Positions 47,068 to 57,400 of a stretch of DNA of 64,000 nt are shown here, piece by piece; within the stretch, counting starts at the first letter, position 1; each line of letters begins with the position of its first letter. Position numbers and translations under genes: made by a program. The notes beneath the pieces are model-generated. The model was given only the letters and a program-made list of their open reading frames with translations, was not told where the DNA came from and searched no databases. The DNA is from Notolepis coatsorum (Eukaryota > Chordata > Actinopteri > Aulopiformes > Paralepididae). The stretch is from NCBI GenBank assembly GCA_963971535.1, contig OZ020594.1:113261474-113325473 (forward strand), given 5' to 3'.

Positions 47068-47367
47068 TAGCCGGTCGGATTCCAAAAAGAATATTCCAAT
47101 TATTTGATTGCCATCTGCTAGATCATATGCCCATTTGGCCCATGATATAACCCACCACAGCGTGGTGAGTTGGGGGTCCCGAGGGCCATTCAATGCGATC
47201 CGGTGAAGCCATAGGTTCACGTTAGTAAAAAAGTCCGCCCGGAAGGTTTTCAGTGTGGCACCCGGTCTGCAACAGGGGTTACTGCATTCTTGAGACAGCG
47301 CCAGTACCAGGATCTGGCCGGTACTGCACCTTCGGAGTCGCAATATGCCTTTTCCCGGCAAAATACA
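47068..47367 (-). other. Possible unidentified coding exon, 300 nt
   Basis: On the reverse strand, a pyrimidine-rich tract and TGTCACAG acceptor (47368 upward) are followed by a 100-codon open frame ending at donor GTAAGACAA (47067 downward). The frame reads SCILPGKGILRLRRCS near the start, SQECSNPCC in the middle and GNQIIGIFFLESDRLQ at the end. SQECSNPCC recalls an ADAM disintegrin segment, but the rest does not, so no function is assigned. May be a chance frame. Confidence 0.3.
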
Positions 47368-47749
47368 GCTCTGTGACATGGAATAGGATATTAAAAGCGA
47401 ATAAAAGAAAAAACGAGTAAAAAACGTAAATATACGGTTTTGGCCGTTAACCGCTGTCTCCCAATGACGTATATATACGTGATTGGCCGGGAATGTGGGT
47501 TTTAATATTCAAATATTTTATGAAAAATTGGTTAATCGTTTAACTGATCATTTAACAAGAAAACAAAAAGAATAGTGTGCAGCGCACTGATAATTTAGCT
47601 ACTGTGATCCTCACCTTCACTGAACAAATGATCATAATTGCTACAAATGATCATAATTGTTATTGATAATGATCATTTAGTCATCAAATAATATGCGACT
47701 GTGACCTCAAATCCCCAAAATAATGTCACCACTGGAACCCCAGACCCCA

Positions 47750-49335
47750 TAAAATCAGAGGGAGGAAATTCTATGTTAAACTAGGAGATCACATGTCTGA
47801 TATATACGACAACAACTATGGAGTTGCACAAGGGAGTTGCTTAGGTCCTTTACTCTTCTCCCTTTACATGTTACCGCTGGGTGATATCATCAGAGAACAT
47901 AATGTAGATTTCCATAGCTATGCGGATGATACACAACTGTACATATCTGCTGAACCAAATGATACAGCGATTAGCTCCATTACAGACTGCTTACTGGCAA
48001 TAAATAAATGGATGAGTAAGAACTTCCTAAAACTAAACGAGAACAAAACTGAAATTCTAATTATCGGCTCCAAAACTAAAAAAGAAACATTAATAAAGAA
48101 CCTGGGGGGACTAACCCCTTGGATCAAATCTGAGGTCACTAGTCTTGGGGTTATCATAGATTCAGAACTGAACTTCAATTCTCATATTAGCAAAGTGACA
48201 AAAACATCGTTCTTCCATCTCAGAAATATAGCAAAAGTACGACCATTTATTAATCAGAACGATGCTGAGAAGCTAATTCATGCATTCATATCTAGCCGGT
48301 TAGACTACTGTAATGCACTTTTCACAGGTCTCCCTAAGAAAACCACAGAGAGGCTTCAGCTAATCCAAAACTCTGCAGCCCGACTGCTAACTAGAACCAA
48401 AAGGAGAGAGCACATTAGTCCAGTCTTAGCTGCTTTACACTGGCTTCCTGTAACATTTAGAATTGACTTTAAGGTCCTTCTCCTTACATACAAAGCTCTA
48501 AATGGACAGGGACCTAGCTACATCGCCAACACTCTAATAAATTACACACCAGCAAGAACACTGCGATCATCAGCTGCTGGACTACTAGAGGCTCCCAGAA
48601 GCAGTCAAAAGAGGATCGGTAATGCAGCCTTTATCAACTATGCCCCAAAACTATGGAACAAACTACCCCAAAACATCAGGGAAGCCAACTCGCTAGACAT
48701 CTTTAAAAGACAGCTTAAAACCTATCTTTTTGCTCAGGCATTTCACTGATAGATATCTGCTACCACCTAGTGGCAAGAGGAAACATCAGGGATATCCTGA
48801 CACAACTTGTATTTACCTGCACTATTCTTACCCTGCCTACTATTGTACACTGCCTATCAAATTCATGTGTCGGTTATTGCACTTTTTACTTCTTACTGAT
48901 GACTATTTTTAAACTGAATCATTTTAAACTATTTTTATTATTTGCTAGATCCAAATGTGAAACACTGTGATTATTTGTATTACTGAATAGAGAGCCTATT
49001 AGGATGCTAGATCCTAATGTGAAACACTGTGATTTGCCATACCTTGCTATGCTCGCTCATGCCTGTATTTTTTATGTCCGTTCTATTTTATAATTTTTTG
49101 ACTATTTTTAAACTGAATCATTTTAACTATTTTTACTATTTGTGTTACTGAAAACTGTAAGCGGAGAGCCTATTGGGATGCTAGATCCTAATGTGAAACA
49201 CTGTGATTTGCCATACCTTGCTAACTGTCTATCTTTTTATGCTCGCTTATGTCTGTATTTTTTACTGTTGTGAAGCACTTTGAACTGCAACCCCTGTATG
49301 AAAAGTGCTATACAAATAAAGTTATTATTATTATG
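47750..49335 (+). mobile_element. L2 LINE, 5'-truncated, with (TTA)n tail
   Basis: Runs from the middle of the RT to TGCTATACAAATAAAGTTAT and a TTATTATTAT tail. The 3' UTR holds a ~180-bp tandem duplication around GATGCTAGATCCTAATGTGA (49000 and 49180). Confidence 0.9.
47793..48749 (+). CDS. L2 reverse transcriptase C-terminal remnant, 318 aa
   Basis: Open frame includes [17 protein letters not shown] (motif B, about 10-26), [12 protein letters not shown] (motif C, about 41-52), [35 protein letters not shown] and [16 protein letters not shown] to a stop at 48749. In-frame sequence upstream of the Met ([13 protein letters not shown]) belongs to the same ORF, so the Met is internal. Motif A and the endonuclease are missing. 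A different L2 family from the copy at 12384-13664 (roughly half of residues differ by eye). Confidence 0.9.
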   Translation: MSDIYDNNYGVAQGSCLGPLLFSLYMLPLGDIIREHNVDFHSYADDTQLYISAEPNDTAISSITDCLLAINKWMSKNFLKLNENKTEILIIGSKTKKETLIKNLGGLTPWIKSEVTSLGVIIDSELNFNSHISKVTKTSFFHLRNIAKVRPFINQNDAEKLIHAFISSRLDYCNALFTGLPKKTTERLQLIQNSAARLLTRTKRREHISPVLAALHWLPVTFRIDFKVLLLTYKALNGQGPSYIANTLINYTPARTLRSSAAGLLEAPRSSQKRIGNAAFINYAPKLWNKLPQNIREANSLDIFKRQLKTYLFAQAFH

Positions 49336-49539
49336 AAGTGGTATTGCAAGATGGCTTATGTCAATTATTTTCCACCTTTTTGGGATGCATGGAAAAGACC
49401 AGGGAGAGGGTTCCGTTTGATGATCTCCTAAAGATCCACAAATCACTCTAAAATCAATCTTAGCATAACATTTGCACAGAATGACAGAAAGTATAACTGC
49501 AAAGAACAATGATATACGGCAATGATTATTCACAAATGT

Positions 49540-50165
49540 GCAAGGATCTAACATATTGTAGCTTCGGATGGTCTGCCTTGTCCACCATAGACTTAACCAT
49601 TGGCATATTTTTATTTATAAGGGTATTCTTGGTTTGCTTCCATCATACCTCTCTTGGCTTAACGTTGAAAATAGATTGTCTTTTAATATACTTGTGCTGT
49701 TCAAGTTGGTCATGAGCAGTAAGACTCCTGTTTTTATACATAATCAGATTGTTTTTAGTAATACTGTGCACAAGCATTACACTAGAGGTTCCAGTAGTGG
49801 GCAGCTTGAATTGCCAGGTCCTAGAACCAGCGCTCTGGGGAGATCTTTTATTTTTAGAGCATTAACTCTGTGGAATGGCCTGCCTCGGAACCTCTGCTGC
49901 ATTTACAGTAGATTCACTTTTAAAAAGAATCTTAAATTGTTTTTAAATTGTTTTTAACACTGTAAAGTAATTTTTTGTTTTTGTTTTACACTAATGTAAT
50001 TTTAGCTATATTAATTGTTACAGTATGTTCATTATGCATTGTGTGTACTGACTTTTAATAATTTTGTTTTTTGCAATAGTGATTGTTTTTGTGTGTGGAC
50101 CCCAGGAAGACTAGCTGGTTGCTATCGCACCAGCTAATGGGGATCCCTAATAAAATCAAATCAAA
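49540..50165 (+). mobile_element. LINE ORF2 C-terminal remnant with (ATCAA)n tail
   Basis: The frame 49568-49957 contains FIYKGILGLLPSYLSWLNVE, VHKHYTRGSSSGQLELPGPR and LTLWNGLPRNLCCIYSRFTF, a LINE C-terminus. It is followed by GGACCCCAGGAAGACTAGCT, AATGGGGATCCCTAATAAAA and TCAAATCAAATCAAAT tail (50150-50170). Probably the same lineage as the RT piece at 45427-45680. Confidence 0.8.
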
Positions 50166-50169
50166 TCAA

Positions 50170-51079
50170 ATACCTATGGATCTACATTCTTTAAAAATGT
50201 ATGGGAAGTTATTGTCTTTACTCCCAGGACTTATGCCTACTATCTGTCCCTAAAGCCTGTACTGAATTGAGAAAAAGGGGGTTTAGGTATGTTGCTCCCT
50301 CTACTTGGAAACAGTTGCACCTGTGGAACAAATTACCTGCCGTCGTCAGGGGCGCCTGCTCTGTCGAAGCTATTAAATCCCTGCTTAAGACCCATCTTTT
50401 CTCTCTCTCCTTCAACCTACCCTGATCTCACCTGGTCGGGGACTAACCTTTAAATTAATCTGTCTAGTTTAGTTAGGATGTCTATTTCCCCCCATGTCTG
50501 CTTTTCTGCAGCACTACAAACATGGGAACTCTCTAACCCCTGTCCAAACCCCCCCCCCCCCCCCCCCCCCATCTCTCTGAGTGCCTGTCTCGTAGTGCTG
50601 ACCAAGGTTATGGATGCCTCGGGGTCTTGGCCAAGATTGCAGTGACTGCTCTACATGCACCACCGAGGCCATGGATCCTTACCGTCTTCTGTCCGTGGTC
50701 TGTCAACATGGTTTGTGGTCTGTCAACGTGGTTTCATTGCTGGGTTAAGTACTTCTATTCTATTCACATAATATGCTTACTTCATATATCTATTCTATTC
50801 ACATATATGCTTACCACTTGTATCTATTGCTATGTCTGCCCACTACAATCACGCGAGCTGTCTAACGCCTGTCCCATCTCCCTGTGAGTTGCTGTCCCGG
50901 AGTGTTGACCGGAGTGTCGGAGGTCCCGTGATGAAGACCGGGAGGATGCAACCCTCTCTGCGTGCCCTCCTGTCTCCCTGTCTCCCTGTCTCCGGCGGTC
51001 TCATAGTGGTGACTGGAGTGCTGGACGTCCCGCGATGATGCCGGGGAGGTTGCGACCCTCTCTGCACCGCCCCCTATCT
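50170..51079 (+). mobile_element. L2 3' fragment, related to the copy at 10829-13664
   Basis: Codes LWNKLPAVVRGACSVEAIKS and LLKTHLFSLSFNLP-stop (50425), then a UTR with the same TGGATGCCTCGGGGTCTTGG and GACCGGAGTGTCGG-type repeats. Poly-C at 50551-50570. The 3' end is lost where the Penelope-like sequence starts. Confidence 0.85.
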
Positions 51080-51085
51080 CGGACC

Positions 51086-51672
51086 AGCGGACAAAGGTGG
51101 TGCTATTGTACTTCAGAACAATGTGGACTATGAAAATGAAATTATGAGACAATTAAATTATCAGTCGTTTTACAGTAAGTTACTGTCTGACCCTACCACA
51201 CAATTTAAGCAGTCTGTCCATGATAAATTGTTGTTTTGACTAGAGAAAGGGGAAATCACAAAGAACAAATTTGAATTCATGAAGAACGAGTACCCTGTGA
51301 CTCCTGTCATTTACACACTTCCCAAAATCCACAAATCCCAAACAACCCCCCTTCCTGGCAGACCCATTGTGAGTGGTATCGGATCTCTGACCAGCAACAT
51401 CTCCACTTTTGTGGACCACTGTCTCAAGCCATGGGTGACCTCCCTTCCCTCATATACACAGGATTCCATTGATCTCATTAACAAACTAAAGGCCACTGTA
51501 CTACCAGACAAGGCTACATTTGTCACTTTAGATGTGACTAGTCTATACACCAACATCCCACATGATGGTGGGATTGAAGCGGCACGTACCTTTCTGAGCC
51601 TCAGACCCGACACTGAGCCTAATTGAAACTGTACTGACCAACAATTACTTTAAGTTCAAATCAGATCACTAT
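51086..51672 (+). pseudogene. Penelope-like element, N-terminal RT part
   Basis: Forward frame with ADKGGAIVLQNNVDYENEI, an in-frame TGA at about 51239, then PVIYTLPKIHKSQTTPLPGR, GRPIVSGIGSLTSN and FVTLDVTSLYTNIPHDGG (motif A, 348-nt frame 51279-51626). DKGG, LPKIHK and DVTSLYTNIPH are PLE reverse transcriptase hallmarks. A frameshift near 51620 precedes LTNNYFKFKSDHY, which is cut by the BEL/Pao LTR at 51673. The 5' part is missing. Confidence 0.88.
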
Positions 51673-53048
51673 TGTAACTGAGGGGTACAATTCCCTGACT
51701 GTATTGTTAGATATGATACTTACTACCACTACCTCTTGTACTTTAGACTCTGGCCACCCAGTACTAGGTATAAATAATTATGATAAACACTCCCACCTGA
51801 TGAAACGGATCCAACACAAATGTACCAAGTCGAAAGTCTGCGTTTAATAATAATACATAGCAAAAGGTATGTACAACGATCACTTAATTACAAATTAAGT
51901 ATTCGTAGGTAGATCAATATCGAATGTCCAATCTCTGATTGCGCAGGAAGCAAATATACAACCTGGAATATTTAGGGAACAATAGCAATGATACTTGAAT
52001 GATTATATAGCTGGATACACTAGGGGAAGGTTCCGACTGCTTGTAGGACAGCTGGAGGGGGGGGGGGTAGAGTCTGGCTGTATCCCGTCTGGCCGAGGGT
52101 ATCCTGGGAGAGCCCACAGTCGTGCGACCCGGTGCCCAGCGATCCTCGATCCACAGATGAAAGCAGTTGGACTCTCTGTGGCCGGCGTCCTCCGGTCCAC
52201 GATGGAGAGACGTGAGGCGACCTCGTCGTGTAGAGCGTCTTCTCACCTGTCGTCCTCTCCGGGGGGGGTATTTCCAACACACCGCAGTGTTGGCCTTTAT
52301 CCATAGAATAATCAAAGTACTCAAAGCATAATCCAAGCCGGGGAAGGCTAGCCGTCGTCGGTAGAATAATCCAATATACAGGTCCACTCGCTCTTTGGCC
52401 TGGAGCTCCTCGGGTGCAGCTTCACGTGGGGTCAACCACCCTGGATAAGCGTCCAGCTGATGCCCGAAACGATGGGGGTGCTGATTACTATAGAACTCTT
52501 ACCGCACGAGGCACTACATATGAATAGACTATTATTAGCTTAATAGAATACGTCCAACTCGACGATATAGTGCCAAATATGACTATTCAAATATTAATAT
52601 ACACGATGTCTCAATGCCGATACTGGGCCGAATTGGCCTTGCTGCCCACACGTGGTTCGCGGGGAGGCTTTTGCGTCTGTCACTCTGTTGGAGGGTAAGG
52701 AACTGGACTAAAAGAAAGCTCTACTTTAATAGCGCAGTATATATACGCACTATGAACAAATAGTACCATTAGTGGTGCGGTAGACATATTCCTACGCGGA
52801 ACTAGGACTTGTCCATACATGTTTGAGCGGTACGATTGAACTTGGTCTGAGGGGTATGGCGACCTGGCACCAAGGTCTCGTCCAATGGTAGAATGGAGAC
52901 TATTATGGGATGTTCAGTAGACTAGAAGGGATATTCAATGCATATTGTACAAGGAATATACAAGGGATATCAGGGGATATACAAATACAATTAAATATAT
53001 ATATATAAATAAATATATATATTCGGTTTAATCTGATCCTTCAGAACA
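51673..53048 (-). mobile_element. BEL/Pao 3' LTR (1376 bp)
   Basis: Nearly identical to 59332-60739. In element orientation it begins TGTTCTGAAGG and ends CAGTTACA. It lacks a ~33-bp segment that the other LTR has (at 59548-59583) and differs by single bases (GCCTTGCTGCC versus GCCTTACTGCC) and by poly-G length. Confidence 0.93.
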
Positions 53049-53064
53049 GCCGCCCCCTAATTGG
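53049..53064 (-). other. Polypurine tract of the BEL/Pao element
   Basis: In element orientation AATTAGGGGGCGGC immediately precedes the 3' LTR start TGTTCTG. Confidence 0.75.
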
Positions 53065-53143
53065 TCCCAACCCAATTAGTTAAGCAGAGACAGATTAACC
53101 GCACTGTCTACCACTCAAGGGTTCGCTGTAAGGGTCAGTCAAC

Positions 53144-54415
53144 TCACAAAGTCATAGGGTCATGGTCATCATCGATTGTGTCTGGGAGTCGGGGCAGTTC
53201 TATGAGCCTCGCCACAGGACGGGTGTAAATGCGCCCCTGGACGAGTACTTCAGCTGCTCGGACCTTGCCATCGGCACCGGTGATCACTTTGCTTACGCGG
53301 CCAGCCGGCCACATAGCTCTGGGTAGTGACTGGTCAATAATCATGACGACTGTTCCTTCCGTCAAATTGTCTCTCTCTTTTACCCACTTCTGGCGGGTCT
53401 GTAGAGACGGTAGGTAGTGCAGTAGGAAACTGCTCCAAAACTTGTCGGCTAATACTTGGCTGTACCTCCACATTCGTCGGCCGTTCGCTTCTTCAGGCCG
53501 GTACATTGTCTGGGGTAACGCGGGATCTAGCCGCCCCATCAGGAGGGTGTTGGGGGTGACTGGGTCGACATCTGCTACATCACTGGAGACGTAACCGAGG
53601 GGCTTTGAGTTCAATACTCCCTCAATCTCCGTGAGGACTGTCATTAGGACTTCTTCCGCCACAGTCTGGGCCCCAAGTACTGCGTACAGGGCTGTCTTTA
53701 TAGAACGTACTTCTCGTTCCCAAGTTCCACCGAAGTGGGGTGCGTTTGGGGGGTTGAATTGGAAGTCAATCTGGGCTGGAGCGAGGTGGGTCTTAAGTTC
53801 TGGGCCCATAGCTTGGAAGCTCTCCCTCAGCTCTCTTTCTCCGCCTTTGAAGTTTGTCCCGTGATCGGACAATAATGTAGACGGTTTTCCTTTCCGTGAT
53901 GTGAATCTTCGGAAGGCCATAAGGAATGAGTCTGCGCTCATGGTCGGAAGGAGCTCGATATGTATCGCTCTGGTGGTCATGCATTTGAATACAATACCCC
54001 ACCGCTTCTCGGTGCCTCTTCCTTTCTTTATGTGCAGCGGGCCAAAACAGTCCATGCCTGTTGAGTGGAATGGCTTGTCGCCGAGTCGGAGGCGACATGG
54101 AGGTAGGTCAGCCATCCGTGGTATGCTGGGCTGCGCGCGCCACTTTCGGCAGTCTAGACAGGTTCGCTGGAAGCGTCGCACCGCCTCTCTTCCTTGAAGT
54201 ATCCAGTAACGACGTCTGATTTCCGCGAAGACTCTCTCTGCTCCTGCGTGGTGTACATCCTCGTCGTATTTCTTTATAATCAGCTCTGTGACCTTGTGTC
54301 GGCTGTTCAATACGATCGGGTACTTAATGTCATCCGGTAAATTGGGGGCTCTCCGCAGGCGACCACCCACTCTGATGAGGGTATGTGTGTCACTCTCGGG
54401 GGCCAGATGAATCAA
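53144..54415 (-). CDS. pol: BEL/Pao Pol, integrase part (423 aa after an in-frame stop)
   Basis: Open frame in the same frame as the ORF at 54488-59287, separated only by one TGA and about 24 codons. It carries an HHCC zinc-binding domain (HHAGAERVFAEI through CLDCRKW, about 55-92), then the D,D-E catalytic core with MDCFGPLHIKK (about 120), LLSDHGTNFKGG (about 182) and NAPHFGGTWEREV (about 225), and a C-terminal domain typical of BEL elements (WSSFLLHYLPSLQTRQKW). All core acidic residues are visible. Integrase inserts the cDNA into the genome. The Met at 54415 is not a native start; the product would be part of Gag-Pol. Confidence 0.9.
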   Translation of the reverse strand: MIHLAPESDTHTLIRVGGRLRRAPNLPDDIKYPIVLNSRHKVTELIIKKYDEDVHHAGAERVFAEIRRRYWILQGREAVRRFQRTCLDCRKWRAQPSIPRMADLPPCRLRLGDKPFHSTGMDCFGPLHIKKGRGTEKRWGIVFKCMTTRAIHIELLPTMSADSFLMAFRRFTSRKGKPSTLLSDHGTNFKGGERELRESFQAMGPELKTHLAPAQIDFQFNPPNAPHFGGTWEREVRSIKTALYAVLGAQTVAEEVLMTVLTEIEGVLNSKPLGYVSSDVADVDPVTPNTLLMGRLDPALPQTMYRPEEANGRRMWRYSQVLADKFWSSFLLHYLPSLQTRQKWVKERDNLTEGTVVMIIDQSLPRAMWPAGRVSKVITGADGKVRAAEVLVQGRIYTRPVARLIELPRLPDTIDDDHDPMTL

Positions 54416-54487
54416 TCTGCTGTCTGATGGGACAGGCTTTCCTCCCTGTAGACAGTCTAGTTCATCGGGGAACGAGTCTCTCTGGGC

Positions 54488-57400
54488 TCATTGCAGTAGA
54501 AGCAGTTCTGCTTCCTCGTAGTCAGCTGCTGACATATCAGCGGGGGACTGAATCTCTGGGTGGTGCCGCAGGAATGTCCGTTGCTGCGCACTCTCTATGG
54601 TAATGCAATCGTCTATGTTGGGGTCTGCGGAGACAACAGTGCTCAATCCACAGAACATGGGTTTCTTATTCTCAGCCTCCTCGTCACTTGCTTCCCTCGG
54701 GGTGGGCGTGGGCCAATCTCCTTCCGGGAGCTTGAGGAATGCTGGTCCGTCACTGTAGATGTTATGACGGGTTAAGTCATCTAGGGACATTCCCCGGGTG
54801 ATGACGTCAGCTGGGTTGTGTTTTGTATCAACATAGCGCCAGTTTGCTTCTCCGGTTAACTCTTGAATCTCAGTGACTCTGACTCCCACGAAGACTTTGT
54901 ATTTGCATGAATCCGATTTGATCCAGGCGAGTACTGTCGTGGAATCTGACCACAGGATTGTTCTATGCACCGGAATGGTGAGCTCACGTTGGATGAGCGT
55001 GGCTAGATGCGCTCCTGCGAGGGCTGCGCAGAGCTCTAGACGTGGGATAGACTGTTGCTTGCGTGGGGCTATTCTCGAGCGGGCGAGGATGAATGCTGTG
55101 TAGATCTCTCCCCCCTCTTCTTGGGCCCGCAAGTAGGCTACTGATCCGTAGGCGACCTCGGAGGCGTCACTGAAGACGTGTAAATCCATTTTACATGTCT
55201 CTGGCCTCACCGTGGGTGGGAAGTAGCTTCGGCGTATATTAACGCCTGGGAGTGAATGGAGTTCCATCTCCCACTCTCTCCAGGTGGATGCAAGGTGTGC
55301 GGGAATGGGGTCGTCCCAGCCCTGGTCCTTGTCCCACAATGCTCGTACAATCATCTTTGCCCTGGTGGTGTACGGTAGTATACATCCTAACGGGTCATAT
55401 TGTCGGGCGAGTGTTCTGTACACACTCCGTCTGGTGGTCGGTATTGCCGTCGACCTTCCCTGCTCCGTGGTCAGGGGTTTGTGTCTATAGTGGAGCGAAT
55501 CTGTTTTGAAGCGCCACACTAGTCCTAGTGTCATCTCTTGGGCTTCTCCTGGGATTGTGGCCATCCAGGTCTCGCTGCTCGCTGCCTTGTCCTCGGAGGA
55601 GAGGCTGCGCAGTACGTGCGGATCGCTGCTGGCCCACTGCCTGAGATCAAAGCCGCCTTTGATCAGAGAGGCGCGGAGTTTATGTAGGAGAGCCTCGGCT
55701 TCTTCCTGGGTCGAAACGCTTTGTAGACAGTTATCTACGTAGAAGCTGTTCTTCACACTGTGTCGGACCTCTTCGTCCGCTGCTGGGTCCTCTGCGACAT
55801 GTCTCTGTAGTGCAAATGTAGCACAGCATGGGCTGCATGTAGTTCCGAAAGCGAGGACTTCCCATTGGTAGATGGCTGGGTGCTCATCTCCTGGCCTCTC
55901 TCTCCATAGGAACCGCAACAGGGGCTTGTCCTCCTCTACTAATCTCACCTGCAGGAACATCCCTTTGATATCCCCGCTGATAGCCACCTTGTCCTGGCGG
56001 AAGCGGAGTAGTACGCCTAGTAGGGAGGGGCCGAGTGTAGGACCGGGCAATAGTTCTTTATTCAGATTTTGGGATCCGATCTGGTAGCTGCAGTTAAACA
56101 CGATGCGGTCTTTGCCGTTGTGATGAACCTTGTGGTGGGGCACGTACCACGATTCAGTCGTCTGGTCGGCCTCTTTAATGTCAATCTTTGTGACGTGTCC
56201 CGCGGTGATGAGCTTCTCAATCTCAGCGCGGTATACACTTTCTTGGGCGGGGTCCTTGGCTAAGCGCCGCTCTGTGTTTAGTAGGTACCACTCTGTGGCA
56301 TCTTTCTTTGCGTGAAAGGTAGGCATCCCTTCCCGCCGCAGGAGTGGCGTGGCGTATCTCAACACGCCGCTGACTGGGACTCTCTTTGTTCCCGTCTCGA
56401 GGAGGTTAATGACGTAGATGTCGTCTTTAGAGCGAATGTCTTTCTTTTCGTTCTTAAAGGGCATTTGTTCTAAGGTCCATAGCCTCTCTACATGCTGCAG
56501 GAGTGCGGTGTCTCCCTCTGTGACTCGGGAGTGGAGACAGCTAGTGGCTGTGGTTCGGTTGAGAGATTTGGCGAGTGGGCCTTGGAGAGTCCATCCTAGG
56601 CGGGTCTCGACTGCTGCAGGACAGCCTCTGGGTCCGGTATGAACCCGGTCTATCGGGACAATGAGGTCTGCATGGTCGGAGCCTATCAACAGTGTCGGGG
56701 TAGCACCGTCTATGAGTGGGATCGGTAGCTTGCGTAGATGTACATATTTCTCCATCAGCTTGGCTACGGGGTATGTGTACCGCGAGAGTCCTATTTCTTG
56801 GCTGGTGAAAGCGTCTGTAATCCTGTACCGTCGCTCGGGCTGGCCGCTTGCTGCGATAGAGAATGAGACATTCTCGCCCTTTATCGTTTTCAAATCTCTT
56901 CTTATTGTCCGAATTGTCATTTGGTTTTCGCTCCCCCGCAGCCCTAGCTGGGCCGCAGCGGACGCGAGCAGAAGGGTCTTCTCTGACCCGTCATCAAGGA
57001 CGGCGTAAGTGTCCATGACTTTATTCTGGTAGCTCAATGTCACACGGACTACCTTTAAGAGCACTCTGGCTCCGCTGCTGCTGGCGGGGTCGATGTACAT
57101 GACGCTTGCTTTGCTGCTTGATGGTGCGGGTGGAGGCCGCCGTCTGTTACTGTCGTGGAGTATGTCCAGATGGGCTCCATCGCACCGACTGCACTTTTTC
57201 TTTAAGCGGCATTCGGCTGCCATGTGTGATCGCGCACAGCGAAAACAGCGTCTGTTGGACTTTATCCATTGACTCGCTTCCTCCGCATTCATCTTGGGGA
57301 ATGAGTCACATTGTGACAGCCAGTGTTCTTTCTCACAGTAGGGGCACACTATCTTCCACTTCTCCTTTCTTGAGGGGGTACTGTGGCTCCTACTGCTTGG

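Noticed and set aside
46960..47379. ADAM-type disintegrin gene
   Set aside because: Only SQECSNPCC fits; the expected pattern of other cysteines and ECDCG is absent. Kept only as an unassigned possible exon.
51914..52435. 173-aa reverse ORF in the LTR, repeated at 59695-60126
   Set aside because: It lies fully in the LTR, differs between the two LTRs by small indels and has no recognisable domain; likely chance.
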